A stretch of DNA of 64,000 nt from Streptomyces sp. PKU-EA00015. Lineage in GTDB: Bacteria > Actinomycetota > Actinomycetes > Streptomycetales > Streptomycetaceae. Position 1 is the first letter of the stretch, and each line of letters begins with the position of its first letter. The notes under the pieces are model-generated. The model saw only the letters and a list, made by a program, of their open reading frames with translations, did not search any database and was not told the DNA's origin. This document shows positions 1-8,853 of the stretch, piece after piece. The stretch is from assembly GCF_013387495.1 (NCBI RefSeq), contig NZ_JABZEE010000053.1, forward strand, positions 1-64,000. The letters run 5' to 3'. Made by a program: the position numbers and the translations under genes.

Positions 1-398
1 ACGACACCATGATCTACCACCCGGATGCTCTTTGAAGACGGACCCTAGTGCGCCGTGCGGCCCCGCGACACCACGACGTCGCGCTCGTCGATGACGCCAG
101 CAAGCTGACTGTCCGCGCCCTCAGCCTGGAAGCGTGGGGAGCGGTGGTGAGAGCGCAGTCGGCAGCCGCAGATCTCACACATTTCCCTCACACATCTCAC
201 AGTTTCCCCTCATACGTGCAGGATCCCTCACAGGAAGCCGTATCGAACTCATGATCGGAACCTTGAGGTCCGTTGCACGGGTGCTGCATCTGTGGCTCAT
301 AGCGTGAGCCCTGCCGTTGGGACGCCCGAACGGATCCACCTGCGCGGCGCCCAAGCGACCAGACATCTGTCGAAATTCCAAGGAGGGGACCCCGGTCC
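1..398. other. Upstream region of the first biosynthetic operon, no gene seen
   Basis: No reading frame here resembles a known protein and codon use is not convincingly coding. The stretch near 170-240 is rich in short CTCACA-type repeats. A strong ribosome binding site (AGGAGGGG, 381-388) lies 10 nt before the ATG at 399, so the last part is the leader of the first operon. I could not identify a promoter with confidence. Confidence 0.5.
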
Positions 399-1532
399 AT
401 GCGGTTTCTGCAGCAGGAACGTGCCGTCGTCGAGGAGTTGCTGCCCGGCCTGGACCAGGAGCTGGCCTCGGTCTCCCTGGCCGATCTGGAGGCCGCCGGC
501 GGCCCCGGTCTGAAACTGTTCCGCGAGGTCGGCGGTCCCGGCCTGCTCGTGTCCGCTGAGCACGGCGGCCGCGGTGCGGACCTGGTGACAGCCCTTCGTG
601 TGCAGCGAGCCATCGGCTCCCGCTCCCCGTCCCTGGCCGTGGCGACCACCATGCACCACTTCTCGGTGGCGTCCCTGGTCGAAACGGCCACCACCAGCAG
701 CGGCATGGAGTGGCTGCTGCTCGCCGCCATCGCGAAGGACAATCTGCTGCTCGCCTCCGGATTCGCCGAGGGACGCACCGGCCAGGGCATCCTCAACCCG
801 GCCCTGAGCGCTCGTACCGACGGCGACAAGGTGTTCCTGAGCGGGTCGAAGAAGCCGTGCAGCCTCGCCCACTCCATGGACCTGCTCACCGTGTCCCTGC
901 CCTTGCCCGGACCGGACGGTGTGAATCAGCTGGCATTCGCCCTGGTTCCCGCCGATGCCCCCGGGGTGTCCGTCAAGCCGTTCTGGGGCAGCCTGGTCCT
1001 CGCCGGTACAGAGAGCCACGAGGTCGTCCTGGACGATGTCGAGGTTCCGGCCGAACTGCTGGTGCGTACGGACGTCACCGCGGACGGGCGGCTGGACCAG
1101 CTGCAGACCGTCGGCTTCGTCTGGTTCGAGGCCCTCATGACCGCCAGCTACCTCGGGGCCGCCTCCGCCCTGGTCGAGCGCGTCCTCGGCAACCCGCGCG
1201 GGGACGCGGCCGTCACCACCGAGGCGGTGACCCGCGTCGAGTCCGTTGCCCTGGCGCTGGAGGGACTTGCCGCCGAGGTGACCACGAGCGGCGTCACCGA
1301 GGGCACCCTGCCCCGGTCCCTGACGTGCCGGTACGCCGCGCAGGACGCGATCAGCCGGGTCCTGGACCTGAGCGTGGAGGCGCTGGGCGGCATGGCCTTC
1401 ATCGGCTCCGGGGACGTCGCCTACCTCAATTCCGCGTGTCGCGCGCTGTCCTTCCACCCGCCGTCGCGTGCCCGCATGGCCATCCCACTGACCGAGTACT
1501 TCACCGGAGACTCGCCCCTGCGTATCCCCTAG
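399..1532 (+). CDS. Acyl-CoA-dehydrogenase-fold flavoprotein, possible amine N-hydroxylase
   Basis: The 377-aa protein has the acyl-CoA dehydrogenase layout: an N-terminal helical part, a middle beta domain with flavin-contact text around GFAEGRTGQG, and a helical C-terminal domain with EALGGMAFIG. The region where true dehydrogenases carry the catalytic Glu in a YEGT-like motif instead reads FHPPSRARM, so ordinary alpha,beta-dehydrogenation is doubtful. Family members of this sort, such as the valanimycin isobutylamine N-hydroxylase VlmH, act as flavin monooxygenases supplied by a separate flavin reductase. Such a reductase is encoded at 4481 in the same operon. I infer N-hydroxylation of an alkyl amine made by the next two genes. 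A standard dehydrogenase remains possible. The start is fixed by AGGAGGGG 10 nt upstream. Confidence 0.75.
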   Translation: MRFLQQERAVVEELLPGLDQELASVSLADLEAAGGPGLKLFREVGGPGLLVSAEHGGRGADLVTALRVQRAIGSRSPSLAVATTMHHFSVASLVETATTSSGMEWLLLAAIAKDNLLLASGFAEGRTGQGILNPALSARTDGDKVFLSGSKKPCSLAHSMDLLTVSLPLPGPDGVNQLAFALVPADAPGVSVKPFWGSLVLAGTESHEVVLDDVEVPAELLVRTDVTADGRLDQLQTVGFVWFEALMTASYLGAASALVERVLGNPRGDAAVTTEAVTRVESVALALEGLAAEVTTSGVTEGTLPRSLTCRYAAQDAISRVLDLSVEALGGMAFIGSGDVAYLNSACRALSFHPPSRARMAIPLTEYFTGDSPLRIP

Positions 1533-1619
1533 GGGCGCCCTTCCCGCGCGGCCACCGGCCCCGCTCCCCCCTGGCTTCGACTCCTGTACGTCCGCTGACT
1601 GCCCGTGAGGTGCTCGATC

Positions 1620-2696
1620 GTGCCCAGCCATCCCACCGTTCTTCTCACCGGCGCGTCCGGTGTCGTGGGCAGCGCTCTGCTTCCCCAGCTGTCCGACTGC
1701 CACACCATCGCCCTGACCCACCGCAACCCCGTCGCCGGCGTCGCCGAGCAACTGGCCGGCGACCTGACCGCGCCGCGCCTCGGCCTCGACGCGGATGCCT
1801 ACCGGCGTCTCGTCGCACGCGTCGACGCCATCGTGCACTGCGCGGCCATCACCGGTTTCACCATGGGCCCCTCGGCCACCCACGCGCTCAACGAGGCCGG
1901 CACCCGGCAGATGGCGCGGCTCGCCGAGGACGCGGGCTCTGTGCTTTACCACGTGTCCACGGCATTCGTGGACCGCACCGACCTGACCCGGGCACAACTC
2001 GGGCAGGACCAAGGGGAGGCCACCGCACGGCCCGAGGACTACCTGGATTCCAAGCGCGCCGGCGAGGACGTCGTACGCTCCTCGGGAGTACCGGCGGTGA
2101 TCATCCGCCCGTCGGTGGTGATCGGGGACGCCGCCACCGGTGAGATCTCCGCGTTCCAGGGCATACACGGCATCGTGAACGGGCTGCTGCGCGGACTGCT
2201 CCCGCTGGTTCCGCTGCCCGCCGCCTCGCCCGTCGACTTCGTACCGCAGGACCTGGTCGCCGGCACCATAGCCAGCCTGATCCGTCAGGGGCGGCGTGAG
2301 GGCGAGGTCTGGATCACCGCGGGGACCAACGCACTGAGCACCGAGCGGCTCCTTCAGGTCATCGGCGACACCGCGGACGAACTCGGCCTCACCCCAATGC
2401 GTCCGCGCATGGTCGGCCCGGAGATGGTCGACCGGCTCATACGTCCGGTGTTCATCGCGAACCTCCACCCCAGGGCGCGTCGCCGCTTCGACGACATGCT
2501 CGCCATGACGGCACTGTTCGCCCATGGCCACGTGTTCCCCTCCAGCCTGGGCCAGCTCGCCGGAATCCCGAAGGCCCCGAGCGCGACGGACCTCGAGGCC
2601 GCTCTGCGGACGTCGGTCGCCTACATGGCCCGCGCGAAGGGCATGCTCCGTCACCTGCCGGAGCCGGCGTTCACGGCAGAGCAGGTGTCGGCGTGA
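1620..2696 (+). CDS. NAD(P)-dependent thioester / fatty acyl reductase (extended SDR)
   Basis: About 358 aa. An N-terminal Rossmann motif (TGASGVVGSALL) and a YLDSK catalytic Tyr-Lys pair after a Ser-containing strand (HVSTAFV) identify an extended short-chain dehydrogenase of the male-sterility/thioester-reductase type. These enzymes reduce acyl-ACP or acyl-CoA thioesters to aldehydes. The next gene overlaps by 4 nt and encodes an aminotransferase, so the pair can make a fatty amine from an acyl thioester. I chose GTG 1620 because GTGAGG lies 9 nt upstream; a GTG at 1605 would add five residues and would use that sequence as its own start. The substrate is not visible from sequence. Confidence 0.8.
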   Translation: MPSHPTVLLTGASGVVGSALLPQLSDCHTIALTHRNPVAGVAEQLAGDLTAPRLGLDADAYRRLVARVDAIVHCAAITGFTMGPSATHALNEAGTRQMARLAEDAGSVLYHVSTAFVDRTDLTRAQLGQDQGEATARPEDYLDSKRAGEDVVRSSGVPAVIIRPSVVIGDAATGEISAFQGIHGIVNGLLRGLLPLVPLPAASPVDFVPQDLVAGTIASLIRQGRREGEVWITAGTNALSTERLLQVIGDTADELGLTPMRPRMVGPEMVDRLIRPVFIANLHPRARRRFDDMLAMTALFAHGHVFPSSLGQLAGIPKAPSATDLEAALRTSVAYMARAKGMLRHLPEPAFTAEQVSA

Positions 2697-3988
2697 GTGT
2701 GACACCCCCCGCCCCCGCCCCCGCCCCGGCGACCGCCGAGGCGTCGACCGCGGAAGTGCTGAACATCTACCGTCGCCACTTGAGCAAAGGCCGGGCACGA
2801 CTGGCCTCGCTGACCGGCGCCGCCATGGAGGTCGCCTCTGAGGGCAGCCGGGTGTGGGACGCGGAAGGCAACGAGTACCTGGACTGCGGCGGGTACGGGG
2901 TGTTCATCCTCGGCCACCGCCACCCACGGGTGGTGGATGCCGTCATCGAGCAGATCCGCCGGCACCCCATGGCGACCCGGCTGCTGCTGGAGCCGATCGC
3001 CGCGAAGGCGGCGGCGGCGCTCGCCGCCGTCACGCCGCGCGGCCTGGAGCGGGTCCACTTCGTCAACTCCGGGGCCGAGGCGACCGAGACCGCGATCAAG
3101 TTGGCCCGCGCCCACGGCAAGCACCGGCTGATCTCCGCGATCGGCGGATATCACGGCAAGACCACCGGTGCGCTCGCCGTCACGGCGAAGCCCCTGTATC
3201 AGGACCCGTTCAGGCCGCTCCTGCCGGCCGAGCACGTGCCCTACGGCGACGCCGACGCCCTGGAGCGGGTGCTCGCCGGCGGGGACCCGGCCTGCGTGAT
3301 CCTCGAACCCATGCAGGGCGAGGGCGGCGCCGTCCTGCCGCCCCCCGGCTACCTTGCCCGGGTGCAGCGGCTGTGCGCCGAACACGGGGCGATGTTCGTC
3401 CTGGACGAGATCCAGACCGGTCTCGGCCGTCTGGGCACCTGGTGGGGCGCCGACATCGAAGGCGTGCGGCCGGATGTGCTGCTGGTCGGCAAGAACCTGA
3501 GCGGCGGCGTGATCCCGGTGGCCGCCGCCGTCGCCACACCCCAGGCGTACGCGCCGTTCGACAAGGATCCGTTCCTGCACACCTCCACCTTCGCCGCCTC
3601 CCCGGTGGCGATGGCGGCCGCCGCGGCCGCCGTCGCCGCGATTCGCGACGAGGACCTGGTGGAGCGGGCCCGCACCCTGGGCGAGGAGCTGCTGGACCGC
3701 CTCCACTCGGCGCTTGCCCCGCTGCTCGGCGACACCGTGGTGGACATCCGGGGCCGCGGCCTGCTCCTGGGCATCGAGATGCGCGACGAAGGCGCCGCCG
3801 GCGAACTCGTACTGAACCTCATGGAGTCGGGGCTGTTGGTCAACCACTCCCTCAACGCCCAACGGGTAGTGCGCCTGACCCCGCCCGCGGTGCTCACACC
3901 GGCCGACCTGGACCGGATCACCGACACCTTCACTTCCGCCGCCACCACCCTGCTCCGCACCACCGCTTCCACGAAGGGGACACACTGA
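2693..3988 (+). CDS. Class III PLP-dependent aminotransferase
   Basis: The 431-aa protein shows the class III (omega) aminotransferase signature: NSGAEATETAIKLAR near residues 125-139, EPMQGEGG at about 205, LDEIQTGLGR with the PLP Asp near 238, and the Schiff-base lysine in LVGKNLSGG (Lys267). The proline/alanine-rich start is probably a flexible tail. Its GTG overlaps the TGA of the reductase gene by 4 nt, which implies translational coupling. The inferred role is transamination of the aldehyde released by the upstream reductase, giving a primary alkyl amine. The family also includes ornithine and diamine transaminases, so the amino donor cannot be specified. Confidence 0.88.
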   Translation: MSVTPPAPAPAPATAEASTAEVLNIYRRHLSKGRARLASLTGAAMEVASEGSRVWDAEGNEYLDCGGYGVFILGHRHPRVVDAVIEQIRRHPMATRLLLEPIAAKAAAALAAVTPRGLERVHFVNSGAEATETAIKLARAHGKHRLISAIGGYHGKTTGALAVTAKPLYQDPFRPLLPAEHVPYGDADALERVLAGGDPACVILEPMQGEGGAVLPPPGYLARVQRLCAEHGAMFVLDEIQTGLGRLGTWWGADIEGVRPDVLLVGKNLSGGVIPVAAAVATPQAYAPFDKDPFLHTSTFAASPVAMAAAAAAVAAIRDEDLVERARTLGEELLDRLHSALAPLLGDTVVDIRGRGLLLGIEMRDEGAAGELVLNLMESGLLVNHSLNAQRVVRLTPPAVLTPADLDRITDTFTSAATTLLRTTASTKGTH

Positions 3989-3989
3989 C

Positions 3990-4484
3990 ATGCCCGAGGT
4001 GACTCTCGACGCCCTCATACCCGACGCGACCGCACCGGACGTCTTTGAACGACTGCGTGACTTCGCCTCCTATCCGAAGTACACCGACGCCGTCCGCGAG
4101 GTGAACGTCACCGACACCGGCGGCGACACCCTGGACTCGGACTGGTCGGTGAACTTCCGCAACGGCGTCCTGTGCTGGTCCGAACGCGACAGCATCGACG
4201 AGGCCGCCCTGACCATCGAATTCACCCAGACCGAGGGCGACTTCGACCAGTTCGACGGCGCCTGGACCGTACACGGCCACGAAGACGGCGCGACCACCAT
4301 ACGGTTCCAGGCCCGCTTCGACCTCGGTATGCCCAGCCTCTCCGCGATCATCGACCCGATCGCCTGCGAGGCCCTTGTCGAGGCGATCAGCCTCATCCTG
4401 CGCGGCCTGCTGGGAGAGCACATCACCCTCACCGCCCCCGAGGCCGAGCCGGTCGGCGTCACGTCGGCAGCGGACGCGCCGTGA
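3990..4484 (+). CDS. SRPBCC (START-like) polyketide cyclase/dehydrase-type protein
   Basis: A 164-aa protein beginning with a PEVTLDALIPDATAPDVFERLRD-like helix-grip start and a long C-terminal helix (ACEALVEAISLILRGLL). It fits the SRPBCC superfamily, whose members hold hydrophobic ligands in a deep pocket and include polyketide cyclases, lipid-transfer proteins and CoQ10-binding proteins. The ATG lies one base after the aminotransferase stop, so the two are certainly co-transcribed. In a pathway building a fatty amine, it may bind or shape the lipid intermediate. No catalytic residues can be assigned. Confidence 0.72.
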   Translation: MPEVTLDALIPDATAPDVFERLRDFASYPKYTDAVREVNVTDTGGDTLDSDWSVNFRNGVLCWSERDSIDEAALTIEFTQTEGDFDQFDGAWTVHGHEDGATTIRFQARFDLGMPSLSAIIDPIACEALVEAISLILRGLLGEHITLTAPEAEPVGVTSAADAP

Positions 4485-5017
4485 CGGGAGCACTCACGAG
4501 TGCCACCGCCTACGCCCAACGGAGCCCGGTTCCGCCGCCGGTGACCGCCCGGGAGTTCAAGGACGTCCTCGCGCACCTGCCCTCCGGCGTCACCGTGCTG
4601 ACTACCAGCGGCCCCGACGGCACCGGTGTGGCGGGCATGACGGCGAGCGCAGTCTGCTCCCTTTCCCTCGATCCGCCGCTGGTCATGGCCTGCGCGGCCA
4701 ACAGCAGCCGCACCCTGACCCGGATCCGTTCCACCGGGGTGCTGGCCGTCAACGTGCTGCGCGAGGACCAGGCCCATCTCGCCCGGCGGTTCGCCGACCC
4801 GAAGCTCGACCAGGACGCCCGCTTCGCCGGCAGCGCCCACCGGCTCGTGGACGGTCTGCCGGTCCTCGACGACGCGCTGGCCTGGCTGACCTGCACCCTT
4901 CAGGCCGCCTACCCCGGCGGGGACCACACGATCCTCACCGCCGAAGTCCGCCGGCTCGGCCTGGGCGGCGGGCACCCGCTGCTCTGGCACAACCGCACCT
5001 TCCGCAACCTCGCCTGA
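4481..5017 (+). CDS. Flavin reductase (HpaC/VlmR type)
   Basis: 178 aa from a GTG that overlaps the preceding stop by 4 nt. The order FKDVLAHLPSGVTVLTT, GMTASAVCSLSLDPPLVMAC and the C-terminal PLLWHNRTFR is the classical flavin reductase-like domain that gives free reduced flavin to a partner monooxygenase. The obvious partner is the acyl-CoA-dehydrogenase-like protein at 399. The VlmH/VlmR pair of valanimycin biosynthesis has the same two components. It might also help reduce the nitric oxide synthase at 6742, which lacks its own reductase domain, but that is speculation. Confidence 0.88.
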   Translation: MTGALTSATAYAQRSPVPPPVTAREFKDVLAHLPSGVTVLTTSGPDGTGVAGMTASAVCSLSLDPPLVMACAANSSRTLTRIRSTGVLAVNVLREDQAHLARRFADPKLDQDARFAGSAHRLVDGLPVLDDALAWLTCTLQAAYPGGDHTILTAEVRRLGLGGGHPLLWHNRTFRNLA

Positions 5018-5061
5018 CCACCGCCCCGAGCGGGCCGCGACTCTTCTGGAGGCTTCCCCAC

Positions 5062-5904
5062 GTGCCCAGGGACATCAACAACAAGATCGTTGCCATCACC
5101 GGCGGCAGCCGCGGTATCGGCCGCGCCACGGCAGAGCAGTTCATTGCCGCGGGTGCGAAGGTCGCCATCGGCGCCCGTAACCACGACCTCGCCGCCAAGG
5201 TCGCCGCCGAGATCGGCGCCCGCGCCTACCCGCTGGACGTCACCGCCCCGGCGAGCGTCCAGGCGTTCTGGGACGCGGTCGAGTCCGACCTCGGCGCGAT
5301 CGACATCTTCGTCAACAACGCGGGCGAGATGATCGTCGGACCCTTCGAGAAGGAGTCCGCCGAGGACACCGCCCATCAGCTCGGCGTCAATCTGCTGGGC
5401 ACCCTCAACGGGATGAAGACCGCCATCGGACCGATGCGCCGACGCGGCCACGGCCACGTCATCAACATGGTCTCGGCCGTGGGCATGATCGGCCTGCCCG
5501 GCTGTGCCACGTACTCCGCCGCCAAGCACGGCGTCGTCGGCCTCTCCGAGGGCGTGCGCGCCGAGTTGCGCGGATCCGGCGTGGACCTGTCGATCATCCT
5601 GCCCATCCCCGCGCAGACCGAGCTGACCTCGGGTGTCGGCAAGGGCCGCTTCGTGCCCCTGCTCACTCCGGACGACATCGCCAAGTCGGTCGTGCGCACC
5701 GCACGCCGGCCTGTCTACAACCGGTACGTGCCCGGCTGGACCAACCCGGTCACCCGTTCCCTGTTCCTGCTGCCGCAGCCGTGGCGGGACGCGATGGGCC
5801 GCTTCCTCAAGGCGGACCAGCTGCTGCGTACCACCGACTACCAGGCCCGCATCTCCTACGAGGCGCGGGTGAAGGTCCCCACCGCGGAAGGGGCTGGGGC
5901 GTGA
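5062..5904 (+). CDS. Short-chain dehydrogenase/reductase
   Basis: A classical SDR of 280 aa: cofactor motif TGGSRGIGRAT at the start, NNAG in the middle, catalytic Ser in MVSAVG and YSAAK further on. The C-terminus (about 60 aa after the core, with FLLPQPWRDAMGRFLKADQ) is longer than in most classical SDRs and may contact a membrane or lipid substrate. The GTG at 5062 sits 10 nt after GGAGG (5048-5052). The stop overlaps the start of the fatty-acid hydroxylase gene. Probably oxidises or reduces a hydroxyl/keto group on the acyl chain, perhaps the one introduced by the neighbouring hydroxylase. Confidence 0.85.
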   Translation: MPRDINNKIVAITGGSRGIGRATAEQFIAAGAKVAIGARNHDLAAKVAAEIGARAYPLDVTAPASVQAFWDAVESDLGAIDIFVNNAGEMIVGPFEKESAEDTAHQLGVNLLGTLNGMKTAIGPMRRRGHGHVINMVSAVGMIGLPGCATYSAAKHGVVGLSEGVRAELRGSGVDLSIILPIPAQTELTSGVGKGRFVPLLTPDDIAKSVVRTARRPVYNRYVPGWTNPVTRSLFLLPQPWRDAMGRFLKADQLLRTTDYQARISYEARVKVPTAEGAGA

Positions 5905-6566
5905 CCTCCGCAACACCCGCCCGCCCGAGCAACTACAAGGGCGCCGCTCGCCGGGGCAAGGCGCCGGCCGTCGTCCGACGGCGCTGGCTGGACCACCTCA
6001 TCCACGTCCACCCGCTCACCACGGTCGCCATGTTCACGCCGGTGATCGCCGTCTGTGTCTGGTTCTCCGTCGCTCGCGAGCAGACCGGCGGCTGGGCTTT
6101 CCTCGGATGGGCGGCCGCGGGCTATCTGACGTGGACGCTGTCGGAGTACTGGGGTCACCGGATCGTGCTGCACTACGAGCCCGAGAAGGGTTTCGGTGCG
6201 CGCCTGCACTACGTGCTGCACGGCATCCACCACGACTACCCGACAGATCCGCGACGCTCCATCCTCAGCCCGCTGCTCAGCATTCCGATGGTCGGCGGCA
6301 CGATCTACCTGGCTTCCGGGCTGGGCTCGCTGCCGCTGATCTTCGGGGCCGGATACACCTTCGGCTACCTCACGTACGACCTGTTCCACCTGTACCTGCA
6401 CCTCGCCACCCCGAAGAACCGGCTCATGCGGCACCTGAGGTCGCTCCACATGCGTCATCACTTCCGCGACGACACCAAGGGCTTCGGCATCTCGGCCCCG
6501 TACTGGGACGAGCTGTTCGGAACCTCGATCGCGCGGCAGTCCCGGTCCCATGACGTGGCCGCCTGA
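5901..6566 (+). CDS. Fatty acid hydroxylase superfamily membrane di-iron protein
   Basis: 221 aa starting at a GTG that overlaps the SDR stop (GTGA). The protein has several hydrophobic segments and the histidine clusters of the sterol desaturase/fatty acid hydroxylase family: GHRIVLH, HGIHHD, FHLYLH and HMRHHF, which bind two irons at the membrane face. Close relatives include FA2H-like 2-hydroxylases and carotenoid hydroxylases. In this operon it likely hydroxylates the acyl or alkyl chain, with the SDR encoded just upstream acting on the product. The position of hydroxylation cannot be read from sequence. Confidence 0.85.
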   Translation: MTSATPARPSNYKGAARRGKAPAVVRRRWLDHLIHVHPLTTVAMFTPVIAVCVWFSVAREQTGGWAFLGWAAAGYLTWTLSEYWGHRIVLHYEPEKGFGARLHYVLHGIHHDYPTDPRRSILSPLLSIPMVGGTIYLASGLGSLPLIFGAGYTFGYLTYDLFHLYLHLATPKNRLMRHLRSLHMRHHFRDDTKGFGISAPYWDELFGTSIARQSRSHDVAA

Positions 6567-6741
6567 TCCCGCCGGTTCAGCGGCCGGCCCCTGGCCGGTG
6601 CGGGCACCCCGCGGCGACGACCGCCCCGAGTCGTCGATGCCCCCGCGGGTGCCCGTGCCTCCGTCGCGCAACAGCTCACCCGGCACACCGGCCCGCCACA
6701 CCGGCCGGATGCCGGAGCCGAACGCCATCCGCGAGGAACCC

Positions 6742-7965
6742 ATGAACTCCGAAACGCTTCTGGCTCGCATCTACACCCTCGACACCCGGACCGACGACAT
6801 CGACATGCCGGCTCCTCGACCCGCGCCGGTCGGCCAGTCGCATCCCGCCGAAGCCGACTGGGACGAAGCGGAGGAGTTCGTACGCCTCCACCACGGTGAG
6901 TACCCCGATCAGGCGGTCCCGCTCACCGCACGACTGCCGCAGATACGCACAGAGATCGACGAGACCGGCACCTACACCCATACCGCCGACGAGCTCGTCT
7001 TCGGAGCCCGTGTCGCCTGGCGCAACTCCAGCCGGTGCATCGGCCGCCTGTACTGGAAGAGTCTTCGCGTCCTGGACCGTCGCGAAGCCACCACGGCCGA
7101 GGACATCCACCAGCGGCTGTGCGAGCACCTGCGTCAAGCCACCAACGGCGGCCGTATCCGGCCGGTCATCTCCGTCTTCGCCCCCGAGACGCCCGAAAGC
7201 CGGGCCCCTCGGGTGTGGAACGACCAGCTCATCCGCTACGCCGGCCACCGCCAGGACAACGGCGTAATCGTCGGCGACCCCCTCTACGCGGACTTCACCG
7301 ACACCGTCCGGCGCCTGGGCTGGCAGGCCCCCGGCGGCGCGTGGGACGTGCTGCCCTGGGTCATCGACACCGACGAGGACAAGCCGCAGCTCTTCGACGT
7401 CCCCTCGGACCTCGTTCTCGAAGTCCACCTCACTCACCCCGACCGCCCCGACTTCGCCGACCTCGGCCTGCGTTGGCACGCCGTCCCGGCGATCTCCAAC
7501 ATGCGGCTGCGAATCGGGGGCATCAACTACCCCCTGGCCCCGTTCAACGGCTGGTACATGGGGACCGAGATCGGCGCCCGCAACCTCGTCGACAGCGACC
7601 GGTACGACCTGCTGCCCATCATCGCCGCACACCTCGGGCTCGACACCAGCAGCGAGACCACCCTGTGGCGCGATCGCGCCCTGGTCGAGCTCAACGTCGC
7701 CGTGCTGCACTCCTTCAACCGAGCCGGCGTCAAGATCAGTGACCACCACACCGAGTCCCGGCACTTCATCACCCACCTGGCGAAGGAAGAGAAGGAGGGC
7801 CGCACCGTGCCCGCGGACTGGAGTTGGATTGTGCCTCCCGTCTCCGGAGGCACCACCCCGGTCTTCCACCGCTACTACGACGAGACCGACCAGCGCCCCA
7901 ACTTCTACATCGACGAGGACGCCAAGGCCCGCGGAAAGGGCGAATGCCCCTTCGGTCACGGCTGA
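6742..7965 (+). CDS. nos: Bacterial nitric oxide synthase, oxygenase domain
   Basis: 407 aa from the ATG at 6742, chosen because GAGGA stands 5 nt upstream; an ATG at 6709 is possible. The heme-thiolate cysteine lies in WRNSSRCIGRLYW (Cys99) and the arginine-binding glutamate in FNGWYMGTEIGARNL (Glu276). WSWIVPPVSGG near the C-terminus completes the NOS oxygenase signature. As in other bacterial NOS proteins there is no fused reductase. The enzyme oxidises L-arginine to citrulline and NO. In thaxtomin biosynthesis a bacterial NOS (TxtD) supplies NO for nitration. Here no P450 nitration partner is seen, so NO may serve nitrosation or another N-N/N-O forming step. The C-terminus ends in GECPFGHG with an extra cysteine. 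Confidence 0.93.
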   Translation: MNSETLLARIYTLDTRTDDIDMPAPRPAPVGQSHPAEADWDEAEEFVRLHHGEYPDQAVPLTARLPQIRTEIDETGTYTHTADELVFGARVAWRNSSRCIGRLYWKSLRVLDRREATTAEDIHQRLCEHLRQATNGGRIRPVISVFAPETPESRAPRVWNDQLIRYAGHRQDNGVIVGDPLYADFTDTVRRLGWQAPGGAWDVLPWVIDTDEDKPQLFDVPSDLVLEVHLTHPDRPDFADLGLRWHAVPAISNMRLRIGGINYPLAPFNGWYMGTEIGARNLVDSDRYDLLPIIAAHLGLDTSSETTLWRDRALVELNVAVLHSFNRAGVKISDHHTESRHFITHLAKEEKEGRTVPADWSWIVPPVSGGTTPVFHRYYDETDQRPNFYIDEDAKARGKGECPFGHG

Positions 7966-7995
7966 CTCGAGCCTGGAATCACACTGGGGGATCAA

Positions 7996-8601
7996 GTGGA
8001 AATCAGCGTATTGGTGTCGGACGATCTGCACCTGTCCCGTCTCGGGCTCGCTGCATTACTGGAGCGACACGACGGGTTCCGAGTCGCGGGGGTGACGGAC
8101 AGCAATCTTGATGCACTCGAGTTCGCCGAGTCGCACAGGCCGGATGTGGCGGTCATCAGCTTCGAAGGCGCCGACGACAACGCGATCGCGATTGCCGAGA
8201 AGATTTCGACCCTTCCGGGTTGCCGGAGCGTATTGCTCGCCACGGCGTTCACGCGGTCGGTCGTACGCCAGGCCTTCGCCGCCGGCATCGGCGGCATGGT
8301 GACACGCAGCGTGCCTCCGCGCCAGTTCTTCGAGGCGATCCACCGGGTGCATCAGGGTGAGAGGGTCTTCGACGCGGAGCTGACGGTCGCCGCGCTGGTC
8401 AACGAGGATTGCCCGTTGACCCTGCGGGAGTTCTCCGTGCTCGAGCACGCCTCGCGAGGCGACACGGTGGTCGAGATCGCGGCGCGGTTGCACCTCTCCC
8501 AGGGGACTGTGCGCAATTACCTTTCATCCATGGTGACAAAGCTGGGAGCGCGTAACCGAATTGACGCGCTGCGGATTGCGCGGGATTCCCACTGGGTCTG
8601 A
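7996..8601 (+). CDS. LuxR/NarL-family regulator with atypical receiver domain
   Basis: 201 aa, GTG start after a GGGGG stretch, 30 nt downstream of nos. The N-terminal half has a receiver fold with the acidic pair Asp9-Asp10, but the phospho-acceptor position reads VAVISF with Ser55 in place of Asp, and the conserved Lys is replaced in GGMVTRS. The C-terminal half is a LuxR helix-turn-helix (LTLREFSVLEHASRG, then EIAARLHLSQGTVRNYLSSM). No sensor kinase lies nearby. It is probably the pathway-specific activator or repressor, controlled by a ligand or by abundance and not by phosphorylation. Confidence 0.87.
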   Translation: MEISVLVSDDLHLSRLGLAALLERHDGFRVAGVTDSNLDALEFAESHRPDVAVISFEGADDNAIAIAEKISTLPGCRSVLLATAFTRSVVRQAFAAGIGGMVTRSVPPRQFFEAIHRVHQGERVFDAELTVAALVNEDCPLTLREFSVLEHASRGDTVVEIAARLHLSQGTVRNYLSSMVTKLGARNRIDALRIARDSHWV

Positions 8602-8853
8602 TGTGTCGCCATCGCCGACGTGGAACCAAGGTCTACCACCGGAGCGACATCAGCGCAAAGTTCCACGAACTCGCATCTCATCGAATGCGTGATTTTCGCG
8701 ACCGGTTCGGCTGTGCAGCATCAACCGCAAGTCGTGAGAAACTCATATGCGAATAATCGGGAGGGCGTTGTAGCGTGGGCCGCATTCCGATGAAACGTTC
8801 GCGATCGGATCCAACTGTTCTCGACGGGCATCAAACTCGGAGGAAGTCAGACA
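8602..8853 (+). promoter_or_regulatory. Leader and probable promoter region of the second biosynthetic operon
   Basis: The 252-nt gap between the regulator gene and the KASIII-like gene contains no plausible gene. It is locally more A/T rich than the flanks (for example around 8735-8760), which suits a promoter. A strong GGAGGAAG ribosome site (8840-8847) precedes the ATG at 8854. I cannot point to a specific regulator site. Confidence 0.45.

Noticed and set aside
297..2798. Long minus-strand frame opposite the first two biosynthetic genes
   Set aside because: No domain resemblance; arises from third-position GC bias of the plus-strand genes.
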